64,000 nucleotides of DNA, taken from the NCBI RefSeq assembly GCF_023078275.1, contig NC_062975.1:6733141-6797140 (forward strand). Reading direction: 5' to 3'. A program made the translations under genes and the position numbers. This DNA is from Leguminivora glycinivorella. Taxonomy: Eukaryota > Arthropoda > Insecta > Lepidoptera > Tortricidae. Positions 1 to 11,664 of the stretch are shown one piece after another. The notes below the pieces were generated by a model. That model was not told where the DNA came from, made no database searches, and saw only the letters and a list, made by a program, of their open reading frames with translations. How positions within the stretch are numbered: the stretch's first letter is position 1; every line of letters begins with the position of its first letter.

Positions 1-3000
1 ATTCCTATTTAGCTCCTCCTCTGTCAGTCTTTGGTAGCATGGTGTCATGGCTGACAGCAGATTTACCTGTAACGAAATAGGAATTATCTAATTTTAAAGT
101 GACTTCAGTATTAGCATATTTAAAAGTGAAAAATGGACGACAGTTTTGCCACAGTATAATAAAGAGTACTATCGTACAGTATGGCCACTCCCGCTCCCCG
201 CTGAAAGTGCCACCCACCCCCTCTCGGTTACCTCACAGTTACCGCCTGTCAAAAATGCGAACAATCGACCTGTCATATTTCACTCATACAAGCTTAGTAC
301 GCGTTCACCTACACGAGCTTAGACATGTGTGCTAGGAACGCACCTCTTTCATATATTTGATGGCCAGTGTCCGAGGTGGGGTTTTGCCTTAAACCTCTGC
401 GATAAAACTCAAAATGTTTTGCACTTATCAAGGTAATAAGGTAAGGTGGACTATGTACTCGTGTTATTATTGCATTATCAGTGCATTAAAAATTGCCTGG
501 TTTCTTCAGTATAAAGGATATAAGCGTTACCGTCTATGTTTGTCAGTTGTTTCTCTTGCTATTTAAATCCACAAAATAGGTACAATGACGGGTTAGATGA
601 CGAGTGATAGAGATGTATAGAAGAGGAACACATGCTGTGCCGACTGCCGACCCCAAGTGACTGGGATAAAGGCAATAAAATGATGATGATAAAATAGGCA
701 CAGTGAGCTGTAAAATTGAATTCATTAACAAATTCACCATGCACATTTGCAGCTCACTGTCCATAAATGAAGTATCGCACATCAACCTTTACCCATTATA
801 ATAATAAAATAAAACTAACCTCATCGATAAACGGTATAAGAACAACCGCCTCCCAGTCGTTCCTCTTGCCGTTGAGATCCGTCTCGAAGTTGATGGGGTA
901 ATAGTGGACTATGGGGGAATCTTCGTCCGTCATCAGGTCGTGGAAAGGTGCTGGTAGGAGGTGCTTACTGGCCGATGGGAGAACTGCCAGAAGCTGCAAT
1001 AAAAAAAATGTTCAGTGTAGTCAACTGGAGATAGCGCAGATTGAGCTGTGAGGATATCGTACCCAGATAGCAAACATCCATTCTGGGATTCCAGATACGC
1101 TCTGCCCTCACGAATACGCAACAGCGAGAAATATTCGGGAGTCCTCTTGTTGACGCCATAATCCTTTTCACCTTTCGTTTGTGTTTCATAAGAATCCTGA
1201 CCGAATTTTTCAGCCATTTTTTTTAGACTTATAAGAAAGGTTTTTTTTCTTCTCACAAGACACAGGGTGACTGTGAATACTGTGATAGACTGGTTTTGGT
1301 TCTATTGCTGGCGTAAGGCTTTAAATGGTCGCGTTATAATTTTGTTGGGACTTATGTTAAGAGTAACAAGTAATAAGAATGGTTGTATTTTCTCTCAGTG
1401 TTCTCTTGCTGGCGTAAGCCTTTAAATGGTGGCGTTATAATTTTGTTGGGACTTATGTCATGAGTAAAAAGAATGGCGACGACCGGTTGGCCTCAGTCGG
1501 TAGTGACCCTGCCTGCTAAGCCTCGGTCCTGGGTTCAAATCCCGGTAAGGGCATTTATTTGTGTGATGAGCACAGATATTTGTTCAGTCATGGATATTTA
1601 TATGTATATAAGTATGTATTTATCTATTTAAGTATGTATATCGTCGATTAGCGCCCATAGTACAAGCTTTGCTTAGTTTGGGGCTAAGTTGATCTGTGTA
1701 AGGTGTCCCCAATATTTATTTATTTTATTTAATGTTTTGTTTCCTAACGTTACCTGTTCAAAAGGTTTGAAAGGCTCTCCCAGCTCGAACTCGATCTTCA
1801 GGTCCTTGAAGCCTTTTATATCTGAGATGTAAGGAGCGTAATGGTGAGGGTAGTACCAACACCACGACGGGCAACCCTTGTAGTAATAGAATAAGTTCCA
1901 TTGGATCGCTCGCACGTAACCTTCCGCTTGGTCCGCTAATACTTCTCTGGAATATTATTGGTATGGTTAAATATTGGACGGAACAATACCATTTAAAGAC
2001 AAAAATATTATTATATCATTGTTGTTTCAATATGTGACATCCGATTTATGCATGCATGCAAAATTTTAGTTCAATCGGAAACCGGAAAGTGGATCAAATT
2101 TAACTCGCAAGATTTGACTCATACTAACATACTAACGGGGCAAGTTAAATAAAAGCTTGTAAGAACATAAAGACAGCAGACGCCGAACTAATAGCACATA
2201 ATTTCAATATAATAATAGTAAAAATGTTGTAATACTCACGCAGTTACAGCTGAATAATCTAACTTATTCATATAATAATCCTTCTTGTGGAGTTTGAATT
2301 CCATCTCAAATGTGGCTTCCTCTGAAAAGTTTATTCATATAAAATATTAGCAAGGCGAGTAAACTTTACACTGAGAGAAATTTGCATTGTGAATTTAACA
2401 AGTTCGACTTGTTGCGGTTTATCCGTTTGAATCAGCCAAACGTATGTTTAAAACAATGTGTCAGGTTGTTTTTATAAAATCGACTTGTTGATTCAAATAT
2501 ATTGCCGATTCAAATGACAAGTAGCTTGTTGTTTGAACCAAATAGCACTTAGGCGCTATTTTAACCAAAAAACTTGTTGAACGAACATGAAAACTGGTTG
2601 TATTTTCTCTCAGTGTAGTTAATTAAGTTACAAAAGCAATCGTTGAAGTCTCATAGTGCCCAGAATCCGCTTGTGGGAAGCGCTCGTGAACTTTGCTCAG
2701 AATCTCAGATGCAGGAGAACCCACTGGGCGGGTCATATCTATACAAGATGGTATCTATAATGTACTTGTATATTTAAGTTGCAAAAACCAATAATTACCA
2801 TCACTAGTTTCTTCGTATTCTTCATCTTCTTCATTGTCAACGTCATTGAAATACTGTAGAATAGATGAAACGTTTATAAACAACATAATAGGTATCTAAT
2901 TTCCTATGTTTTATAATATAATCTGAAGCTATTTATTTATAAACTCGTTACAGGTAAAGTGACCTCACCCAAAGTTTCATTACGATCCAACACATATTTT

Positions 3001-6000
3001 TAAAATGAGATCGTAACTCTGTGTGGGATGGTGAAATTCGACCGACCTTAGAGCAAACAGTTAAAGTTGTAATTCGTATGCAATCCTTACCATTTCCTCT
3101 GTACGGCTGATCAACGCCTGCAGCGCGTCGTCGGGCGCATTCGCCTTTATGTCATCTACGTTTACGTTGAACGTATCGTCGTTGTTAGGTTTGTACTGAA
3201 ACAAATAATTTTAATATAGATATATAATATACATATTATCATTGTTTAACACATTCATTGCCGACGTCCGCATCCGCATTACAATTATACATGTATTGTG
3301 ACACGAATTCGCGTCTTCGTGAATGAATGGATTAAATAAACCTCATTGAACTTACCGAATAAGTAATCTGTGTAACAATGTCCTTTACTATTAATTTAGT
3401 TACAAGTTACAAGAAAACACAACGACTCCACACTATGCCACGAATTTTAGAATAATTTCTTACTGCGTGATCCAGCTGTGTGCTTATGCTTATTTTCAAG
3501 GAAAAACACTAATGTGTCATGTTGTTTTAGTCAGTCTCAGATCAAGAAATACTAACGTTGACCAAACTAGCACGACAGACATACGTTTCCGAGAAAAGAT
3601 GATGAAAAACTATTACCCACTACATTTTACAGTATCTTTTAAATAAAGATTATTAACAGGTTTGAAATGCGAAGGTGATCTGAAATTGGCTTCTATATAA
3701 GTGGTCAATACGCTTATTTGTGTGTATATGTAATAATGTACCTAATGTCTGTTATAAATCTTTGTTGTCTTTTGTATACTTTCTTTTCGCTATTTTTTTA
3801 TTTTTATTATTGTATTCTTAAATTGTTACCTGTCGTGATTGTTTTCACCGAATGGCCTCATCGGAAGACCAGCGCTGGAAGTCGCCAGCAACATGCTGAG
3901 ATGAGAGCACTTTTCTCTGTTAGCCTTTTGTGTGGATGTATGATTACTTGTTTGTGTGTCGGTAATTTTTGTGTAAGTATATTATATTGTTATCGTCGTT
4001 GTTAAGTGCTTACGAATAAAAATATTTATATTCTATTTACCGCCAATTTAGCTAAAACGGCTGTATACACACCTCTCTCCTTTCATTGGCATTAGGCCGC
4101 CTGCCCGTCTTGCCCTCAAAGTATTTGAGATCAGCGTACGTATCTTGGAACTTTTCTTTATCGATCTTGGCTAGTTCTTGCATGAATACTTCGAACCTCG
4201 CTAAGTTTAAGTCACCCGCCTCGTTTATATAACCTGCAATAATATTGCAAATTAAAGAATATAATTGATATTTTAAATTACATATGTGCCATATATCTGC
4301 AGGGTTAGCACATGATTGCCGCGAGAGCATGTCGCCGAGTGATAGACTACCCGACCTTATGTCATTAATACAGTTAGAAGGAGACGCGGCGACGTACTCT
4401 CGCGGCAATCATGTGCTAGGCTTAATGAAACCAAAAGTTGTTAAATTAAAGAAGAAGGAAGAGCTTCTTTCTAAATCCATAATCCAGTGGCGGCATCATG
4501 GTCGTGTTTTTGTCACTTGTCATATCATGCGTCACTTTCACACTTACATACTTGTTGCAACGTGACAGACATGGTGACAGATCATGGACAGTCGTCATCT
4601 CAGCCCTGCTATAAAAAATTTAGCAACATTACATGAAATAAAAAAAATATGAGTGCCACAATAAACATCATATTAGGAATTTGACGTTTTGGCACTCCAT
4701 TCACTGTCACTGCCAAATCTGTGTTGTTAATTTCTCATCATTCATATTTTTTATTGAATACATCTCTGCGATTTTTTAAAAACACTTACGATAAATGGAA
4801 TAATTTATCAACTTATCACATAGATAAAACAACTTGTACTATTCACCAGTTATCAATGACTCACCATCTAAAGTAGGCAAGACCGTCATATAAGTCTTAT
4901 ACAGCACCGGCAAAGCGTCATTACTTATATGCATATTAGGCAAGTTGGGGATGAAATCGTTTCCCACCAGAAATCCCATGAGCACCCAATCGTCAACAAT
5001 CTTCTCTATGTCGTATGGGAACGGCAGTTTATCTTTGATTTCAATGAACTCTTGTTCTAGGTATTCTCTTAGTAGTGAGAGGTGCAGAAGGTAGAAGTTG
5101 GTTTCTTCAGGGCTGGTTGCTCGTTGGGTAGTTTTTCCGAATTTCACCTGCAAATTAATAAAATTTAAATTAAAAAAAAAAACCCCGACATAGTGGACTG
5201 ATTTCGATCAGACATGGCTAAGAACACTCCCGTCTAATTCATCTTTCAAACAAAAAAATCTAAATCAGTTCATCCTTTCGGGAGCTACGATGCCACAGAC
5301 AGACACACAGACAGACAGGCAGACACGTCAAACTTCCACCCGCAAACACCCCGTCGTTTTTGCGTCGGGGGTCAAAAACAAATGCAATCAAACATCAATC
5401 GCGCAAAGTATAGCTAGAAAGAATGTCTACTTCGGCGCACATTCTATCGTGCCACAGGAAGGATCGATCCTAAAATCCTTGAGATAGTCAGGATCCTAAA
5501 ATAATTTTAATTTAATTTAGTTAATTTATTATGTTAATATTAGTAATAAACTATGGAATGTATTTCCGGCAATAAAATAAACTAATTTCATTCATTTCAA
5601 AATCCTTGTGGAAGGCGTCGTTTCTTCAGTGAATTTTTTCGATTGTCTTAGTAATCATTTGTAATTTACTAAATAGACAATAGCAGTCACGCAATGACTT
5701 TTTCAGCGTGGGAAAGGCGTTTCATTCAAAAACAGTGTATATTTAATTATTTACCCATTTTAGGAAACATTAATTACGGATAAGACAACGTAACAACTGC
5801 CTTCAAATCCTACCATAAATTATGCCCAATCATTGTTGCCGTAGTGCAACAAGACCGTATTACTTTGGGGCAACGATACTATAATAAATAGTTTGTTTTT
5901 TGGAGATCAAAATTGTACAAACATACATACCTAATTATAAAAGCAATGAAGAGCTGGCGAAATGGCTGTGCAAATCAATAAATGTGTAGGTACCTGAAGC

Positions 6001-9000
6001 TTTTTTCACACCTCCACGAAGTAATATTTCTAGATTGTTTCTTTTTTCGAAAGTTTAACATTTGTTACTGAATAACTGACCTCTTCTCTAAGCAGAGCGA
6101 AGTGCGGCTCATGGGTGCACATGCCCAGCATGATCAGGTCAGCGTCGAGACCGTAGAGGCAGTGCCGGGTATTCGGGTCGTAGTCGGGCTGGGAGCGCGA
6201 CCACCGGATGTAATCCATGATTTTATGCTCGCCTTCGCCTGGGGTCTGAAAAGTATGTTATTTTTAAATAATATTTTATTCCAATCCAATTTTATTATTT
6301 CTGGGTCTTCACTTTAATTTTGTGGAGTTGTAGTCCACACAATTATCCTCGGTGACTTTGAAAACATGTCATATTACACTGATTCAAAATTCTTTAAATA
6401 TATTCCATGAGGTTTGGCGCAGAAATGAATCTCATTACAACAGATGGACAAAAGCATTTTATAAGTTGATACTTGTAATATGATCCTGGCATCACCTCTA
6501 TCAGATGACGCCAGGCTCATGTGCAAATTATACCTTCAAATAATGTAGTAGAGTTCTAGAGTTAATATATTTTCAATATTGGGTTGACATCGTAGTGACG
6601 AAACCCCTTTTCTTCTAATAAAGATTTAAAAAAAGCTTTGACCTAACCTCATGACCCGATAGGATAACTTTCACTTTGCTCCACAAAGGATCGGTGGACA
6701 TCTTGTGCTTCACAAAGTACTTTAACTGCTCATGCAGACGTGCCATGAACACAGTCCCTGGAGTAATGCAGTTGCTGTCAAACCGCTTCTCCGTTGGCAG
6801 AACCTCGCCTATAAATAAAATAAAACATACAAATATTTCAAGCAACAGCAAGAGTAAAACAGTGAGGCTATAGCGAGAGTTGTCCAACTTACCCTTTGAT
6901 TTTGCTTCTTCTTCTAGTTTTTCTGCTTCCCTGGCTGATCTGAATCTATAGAGAAAACAATTCACTCACATTATATGTACATATAAGTGTATACAATTCA
7001 AGTACAATTTATATGTATATAAATAAAATTATTTATTTTATTTATATGACATATAAATTGTACTTGAATTGTACTGGAAAAGTGCAACTAGGGAGTGTAC
7101 AATTTTCTACTGGATTGGCAACGCGCATGTGACACTTCCTTGAGTTGCAGGCGTCCATAGGTTACGGTGACCAATTTCGATCAGGCAGACCGTATGCTTG
7201 TTTGCCACCGACGTAGTATAAAAAGAACTACATTAGCAATGTATTTAAAAAATTATAGATGTCCTGGTGCTATACGGACTATTGACTTAAAGCAGATATA
7301 ATGCAAAATTAATTGCCAGCGAACAAAGTTACATAATATCGTTCCATTCAAAAGCTATGTATAAAAATATGAATATAAATATCTATTTATAGTTGTACTT
7401 AGTTATGTATTTATAGTTCTTTAATGTGGCGTACCTCCTGCCTCTTTGCTGGTTCATCTTAGCCCTCGGAGCGACACCATCAATAGCCATAAAGAACAGT
7501 TTCTTCGGCTTTATGATTTGAAACAGTATGCCCAAATAATGGAAGATGTCTTGGAAGATTTTCTCTTCTGTAATCCGGAAGTGCGGGTTGGAGTCGTCTG
7601 GATGGGAGCAGTTGTGTATGATACCGTTCATGTCAAGGTACATGTTGTCAAAATCTGGTATCTGGAATAGTTTTTGGTCTATAAGTGCAGTGCAAGGACT
7701 AATGAAAAATCTTAGGTCATTTTAGAATTCATGTTAAAATTTCAAAAATCAAAGTATATTCAGCTAGAAAAATAGGCTAGTTTCCTACTAGTCAAAAACA
7801 GCTTCTTTTTAAGAACTGTCAAAATGATTTGCTAATATGGAACTACTATGAAATACTGAGAAGTGAGTCATGGTCAATTCATTTACTTTATATTTATATG
7901 TTTCTCTTTGACTTATTAAATAGAGATTATGTTTAATAAAAATAACTCCTGTCCATATTTTTCGTCTAATTATGTGATGCTTTATTTTGTACATTGCATA
8001 AAATATTTTATTTTAGCTATAGGAAACTAGCCTATTTGAGGAAGATGTTATCTGTGTGGCAGTTTCAAAAAACATCTGAGGAGGGTCCAGAGGAAAAACC
8101 AGATAAATCAAGATTACTTTTTATTGAAATAAGAATTTTGTAAACTGATTGGGTTTGACCACTATATGTATATGATAGGTATCTGTCTAAGTACACCCAG
8201 TTGAACCAGGGCAACTGAGTGTACTTAGACAGATACTTATCATACTGATGTCACTTCACACCAGCTGCCATGTGTTTAATGTACAGTCAACCAATTGGAA
8301 CCCTAGGCCACTCTACAACCATGTCAAAATGACAAGCAGTAAGAGATTTCTAACAATCTGATTTATAATTTCACTATGAGATAGTTCTACAGTGGCCTAG
8401 GGTTCCAATTGGTTGACTGTACATAGTGATGTGCCACTTGCACACTGGAGAGGTGTGCGCAACCAAATCCAATGCGAATCACCTTATCATATAGCACAAA
8501 ATCTTTATAATTTTATTAGTATCAGCACCTTGTACTAAAAATAATTGCTTAAGAATAGTAATTGTTGTTGATTTCATTTGCTATGCAAGCAAAAGTTGAT
8601 ATACAAGCCAATAAATTTATAGAATGACATTTTTATATACACATGTACATTCCTTGGCGATATCTGGCATTACAATTATAGAATCTTATAGGAGAAATAA
8701 TTAGAAATGATTAAATAAATATTCTATTTTATTTTGAGAGACTTTTGACAAGTGGTGACCATTTGTTAAGTAAACAATACAAATGATTGGCAAAATAAAA
8801 CTATGTGACAACACCCAACAGTGGGAGATACCAATAAGTTTAAATAAATTATTTTCTGCTAATTACCAATAAATAGTTTATGATTATTGATCCATTGCAC
8901 ACAATTTTATACAATAATAAGATAAGGGCAACTTATGTTTATCAACTATAGATTTCAAACAACAAGTAAATGAAATCTCACCTGATATTGTTTCACAAGC

Positions 9001-9056
9001 TCATTGAGGCAGGGATACCTCTCACTTGTATACCTGAAGAACTTTGGAACTCCCAT
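1..9056 (-). CDS. XRN1: 5'-3' exoribonuclease 1 (XRN1/pacman), N-terminal 600 codons, 13 exons, cut by the left window edge
   Basis: Processive 5'-3' exonuclease that degrades decapped, 5'-monophosphate RNA in the cytoplasm. Coding exons in transcript order: 9056-8982, 7661-7435, 6945-6893, 6808-6648, 6245-6081, 5147-4865, 4233-4073, 3195-3091, 2853-2799, 2321-2240, 1946-1754, 993-820, 66-1. All visible introns are GT-AG and all phases join. The start is MGVPKFFRYTSERYP, the usual XRN N-terminus. The expected catalytic acids fall at D35 (YLDMNGIIHN), D86 (AIDGVAPRAK), E176 and E178 (TPGEGEHK), D206 and D208 (YGLDADLIML) and D291 (VGNDFIPNLP). H41, K93, Q97 and R101 of the 5'-phosphate pocket are also present. 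Codons 376-600 enter the linker and the start of the PAZ/Tudor-like part (WYYPHHYAPYISDI). Animal XRN1 proteins are about 1,600-1,700 aa, so roughly two thirds lies outside. Introns hold several hairpin repeats and a SINE. No break was seen. Confidence 0.97.
155..385. repeat. Interspersed repeat in XRN1 intron 12, copy 1
   Basis: About 230 bases, including TATGGCCACTCCCGCTCCCC and CTAGGAACGC, recur in inverted orientation at about 39285-39515. The two copies differ by substitutions and small indels, so they are independent insertions of one family. They make matching short ORFs in both copies, which are shadows and not genes. The family is not recognised. Confidence 0.75.
560..690 (+). repeat. 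Probable LINE 3' end with short (ATG/TGA)n tail in XRN1 intron 12
   Basis: The stretch AACACATGCTGTGCCGACTG followed by GGGATAAAGGCAATAAAATG and a GATGATGAT run resembles the 3' termini of moth LINEs that end in short simple repeats. No coding part is preserved. Confidence 0.4.
1295..1478 (+). repeat. Local tandem duplication in XRN1 intron 11
   Basis: A unit containing TGCTGGCGTAAGGCTTTAAA and GGGACTTATGT occurs twice, at about 1305-1360 and 1405-1460. Between them lies TTTTCTCTCAGTGT, the end motif of the element at 2368-2616, so a related element probably mediated the duplication. Confidence 0.6.
1478..1737 (+). mobile_element. tRNA-derived SINE (family A) in XRN1 intron 11
   Basis: The head contains a box-A-like region (CAGTCGGTAGTGACC) and a clear box B (GGGTTCAAATCCC). 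It is followed by GGTAAGGGCATTTATTTGTG and a shared body ending in an ATTTATTTATTTTA tail. The same head and body occur at 62565-62804 on the minus strand. The dispersed copies and long non-tRNA body make this a SINE and not a tRNA gene. It lies antisense to XRN1, close to the exon 11 donor. Confidence 0.85.
2368..2616. mobile_element. MITE-like element with CACTGAGAGAAA terminal inverted repeats in XRN1 intron 9
   Basis: The ends read ACACTGAGAGAAA and TTTTCTCTCAGTGT about 248 bases apart. The interior repeats CTTGTTG motifs and has no coding capacity. A matching end fragment lies at about 1385-1408. Confidence 0.6.
4306..4418. mobile_element. Hairpin MITE in XRN1 intron 6
   Basis: TAGCACATGATTGCCGCGAG at the left is matched by CTCGCGGCAATCATGTGCTA at the right, with further pairing inward (GTCGCC/GGCGAC). 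The whole element is about 113 bases. It lies in the intron between exons 6 and 7, and an ORF crossing it is a by-product. Confidence 0.8.
5181..5378. mobile_element. Short interspersed element with CCCCGAC/GTCGGGG ends in XRN1 intron 5
   Basis: It opens with ACCCCGACATAGTGGACTGA and closes with CGTTTTTGCGTCGGGGGT. It contains an internal run of CAGACAGACACACAGACAGA. This layout is a familiar non-coding repeat of moth genomes. A probable LINE 3' end with a CATTCATTTCA tail follows at about 5500-5600. Confidence 0.65.
7130..7225 (-). repeat. Fragment of a dispersed 'GTCGGTGGCAAAC' repeat in XRN1 intron 2
   Basis: The minus strand reads TACTACGTCGGTGGCAAACA then CATACGGTCTGCCTGATCG. Related pieces occur at 26910-27130 (plus) and 62265-62510 (plus). 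The repeated phrase is 'GGCAAACA...GCCTGATG'. No coding content. Confidence 0.6.
8172..8243. repeat. Near-perfect hairpin in XRN1 intron 1
   Basis: ATGATAGGTATCTGTCTAAG pairs with CTTAGACAGATACTTATCAT, continuing inward through GTACAC/GTGTAC and CAGTTG/CAACTG. Arms are about 30 bases around a tiny loop. Confidence 0.8.
8281..8422. mobile_element. MITE with 32-bp terminal inverted repeats in XRN1 intron 1
   Basis: The left end GTACAGTCAACCAATTGGAA (continuing CCCTAGGCCACT) is matched by the reverse complement at 8391-8422. The 142-base element is non-coding. The TACAGTC start is shared with another MITE at 57838-58096. Confidence 0.82.
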
Positions 9057-10188
9057 GGTGGCAGTTTTTCAGTTTTGCTTATTAGGTAGTTTGTGTTGAT
9101 ATAGTGATTCAAGATTTATAACCTATACCACAATCACATATTTTAATTGATACAGCTGCTGCACTATAATTCCGGGATATGATGAATAGCACTTTGAGTT
9201 TCTGTAGAATAGAAGATCAGGTGATTTCAGCTAAAAATCTATTCTACAGCAATCAACGTCGCTGACCTGAAATGCAAACAGCATAATTATGTTATTTTGC
9301 AAAACTGTATACATATACGACTTTCTTATAAGGTTTTATAAATATACTATCAAACACTGAGTGTAATATAAGAGAATATAATGAAGATTTAAGTACATTG
9401 ATTGATTATTTCGTGTTGAAAAACTGGCTTGGTTATTTAGGGTATTTGGATGGATTTGATGGTTTTTGATAGTTGGGACTTGGTTGGGACCACAGTTGGG
9501 AAGTGGAAAAGATTTTTACTCTGTATCTTTCCTAGTTTTATCCAGGTTGCCTAACATGGAGAAACATAAGATGTCACATGAAACTAAATAAAATTGTGAT
9601 TACGTGACAGTTTTCACATTAGATAAACACTTTTTCTGATCCAGAATTTATGGCATCCATCTTTTTTTTGTGTAGTCTGTAACTACTTTTTCCAACTTGT
9701 GTCCAAATTAAACTTCAGGGTCATTACAATAATAAACACAAGCAAGCACTCATATTCGCTATATGAGTTCATTTTGTGAGTGATTCAGTTCTGATATAAT
9801 ACTCCATGGATTATTTTACTCCTCATCATAAAGTACTTTTGCAAACTATGAAAATTGTAATATCATTTGGACAAACCAAAATGTTTTGGAAAGTGAAATA
9901 CTCATGGCTACTGTCAAGCACACGCTGTCAAGGAACTGTCAATGTCAAACAAGGGTCGGTCAATTGTTTAGCTTTAGATTATGCTTGTGCTTACTTGTGC
10001 TGTGCGTTGCGGACGAGTCAGAGTTAATTAAATTCCTTTAATCGGTTATGTATGGAGTAAAACCTCTTATTGAAGTGCTTTCTCAGCCGCCGTGGAATAA
10101 TTTTGACCCCTCATATTTTGCATAATCGACAGCATTGCGCCAGGGGTGTTAATGTTTTGGGTCTAACCTCAGCATATTTTTTCTGACC
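9057..10188. promoter_or_regulatory. Divergent intergenic region between XRN1 and NF-YB start codons
   Basis: This 1.1-kb gap separates two outward-facing start codons and must contain both 5' UTRs and, unless distal promoters are used, both promoters. No convincing TATA box was placed. A short inverted repeat (CTGTAGAATAGAAGAT and its near reverse complement) lies at about 9201-9249. The remainder is AT-rich and holds no conserved coding exon. ORF-like stretches such as 9806-10027 have no recognisable domain. Confidence 0.5.
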
Positions 10189-11664
10189 ATGGAAAGCGAC
10201 GAACTCGGTAATGAGCTCGTCCGATTAGATGGAGGCTTCTTGGTCGACGAGGAGACTTATGTTGTTAATTCCGACGATGTACTCGGTAAGCGCATCCATC
10301 GTACTGCCTGTAAGATTCTTACGAATGCAAATAATGGTTTTACTCTTAGACAGCATCATTTCTTATATTAAGTTTAGTCTATTTCACTTAGCATAAATAC
10401 CATTCATAATAAGTGTCCGCTGCTATCCAACACATGAAATTATTGTAATACTTAAGGTAATTGTTTTGTGGTCTGTAAATTCTGTAATTATGCTAGTGTT
10501 CCTGTTTCAGATCAAGAAGAGAATAATTCAGACTCTTGCATGGGCAAGCATGCACCACTTAGGGAGCAGGACAGGTTTTTACCCATAGCCAACATTGCAA
10601 AGATTATGAAAAGAGCCATACCTGAAAACGGAAAGGTATTGTTTATTTACCTTTAATCAAAGTTAATTCTTAAGAAGATAGAAAAATGGGTGTATATTTT
10701 GAGCTCCACCATGTCTACATAATATTAGAAATTATGTCAATAAGAAAGTAGTTCAGTCTGTGAACAACTGAACAGATATCACACTTAGATCACTTAGCAT
10801 ATTTTGATAAAATTTGAGGAATTGTTTGAATCCACGGGACAACATGCAATAACTTTTATATGATTAGCAATATTTGAAAAGGCAAGCATGGCAGACAAAC
10901 AATGGAATAGTGTCTAAATTGAAATAGATCTACATGAAAAGTATTTTTGATCTGATTGATTTATATAAACACAACAGGACAAAAATTAATTAAATTTTAT
11001 TTCAGATTGCTAAAGATGCCCGGGAATGTGTCCAAGAATGCATCTCAGAGTTTATTTCGTTTGTCACGAGTGAAGCAAGTGACCGTTGCCAGGTGGAGAA
11101 GAGAAAGACCATCAACGGAGAGGATGTCCTGTTTGCTATGAACACGCTGGGTTTTGACAACTATGTTGAGCCGCTGAAGTTATATTTGAAGAAATATAGA
11201 GAAATTGTTCTTTCTCCAGTAAGGCAATGACTTTAATTTCAGTAGCCTTGCCATAAAAATAATCAATTAAAAAAAATAAGATCTTGATTCAACTGATAGC
11301 CATTTTGAATGAGTTATTATTTCTTGATATCTGGGAAGATAAACTACTAACTGTTGTAATATGAGTATAAAAATCTACCTTGTGAATATTTAATCATAAT
11401 AATTTATTTTTTACAGGTAACAATACAGAAAATTAACAAAACCATAGTACTGTATGAAGGTGGGTAAGAAAATTCTTATAAACTCAAACACACTCAAGAA
11501 CTTCTCAGTTAGCATATTATATCAATATACATATAATATTATATTCATTTTTTTTTCTAGATGGAATACCGGACCAAGCAGAGAATGACAATGAGTCACA
11601 GACTGAGACAACAGTGATATACACATCATATCCCAAAGGAATGGACGAGTTCACACTCGGATGA
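10189..11664 (+). CDS. NF-YB: Nuclear transcription factor Y subunit beta (NF-YB/CBF-A), complete, 5 exons, 193 aa
   Basis: Subunit of the trimeric CCAAT-box binding factor; it pairs with NF-YC through a histone fold and recruits NF-YA in the nucleus. Exons are 10189-10285, 10511-10635, 11006-11218, 11417-11459 and 11561-11664, with GT-AG junctions and consistent phases. The histone-fold core runs from about L49 (LREQDRFLPIANIAKIMK) to about Y140. It contains the family hallmarks IAKDARECVQECISEFISFV, SEASDRC, KRKTINGEDVLFAMNTLGF and YVEPLKLYL. The C-terminus ends in a short acidic/polar tail with VIYTSYP, resembling the vertebrate VMVYTTSY. The start is the first ATG of the exon and gives an acidic leader (MESDELGNELVRLDG). 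Failure to splice at 11218/11219 would end the protein after VLSPVRQ at 11228. A CATAAA at about 11770 is the only weak poly(A) signal noticed. The gene is head to head with XRN1 and tail to tail with the ABCG gene. Confidence 0.96.

Noticed and set aside
1485..1560. tRNA gene
   Set aside because: Box B is good, but the sequence continues into a body shared with 62565-62804, as a SINE does, and the tRNA arms do not fold cleanly by eye.
4284..4565. 93-codon plus-strand ORF in XRN1 intron 6
   Set aside because: It starts in the hairpin MITE at 4306-4418 and has no recognisable domain.
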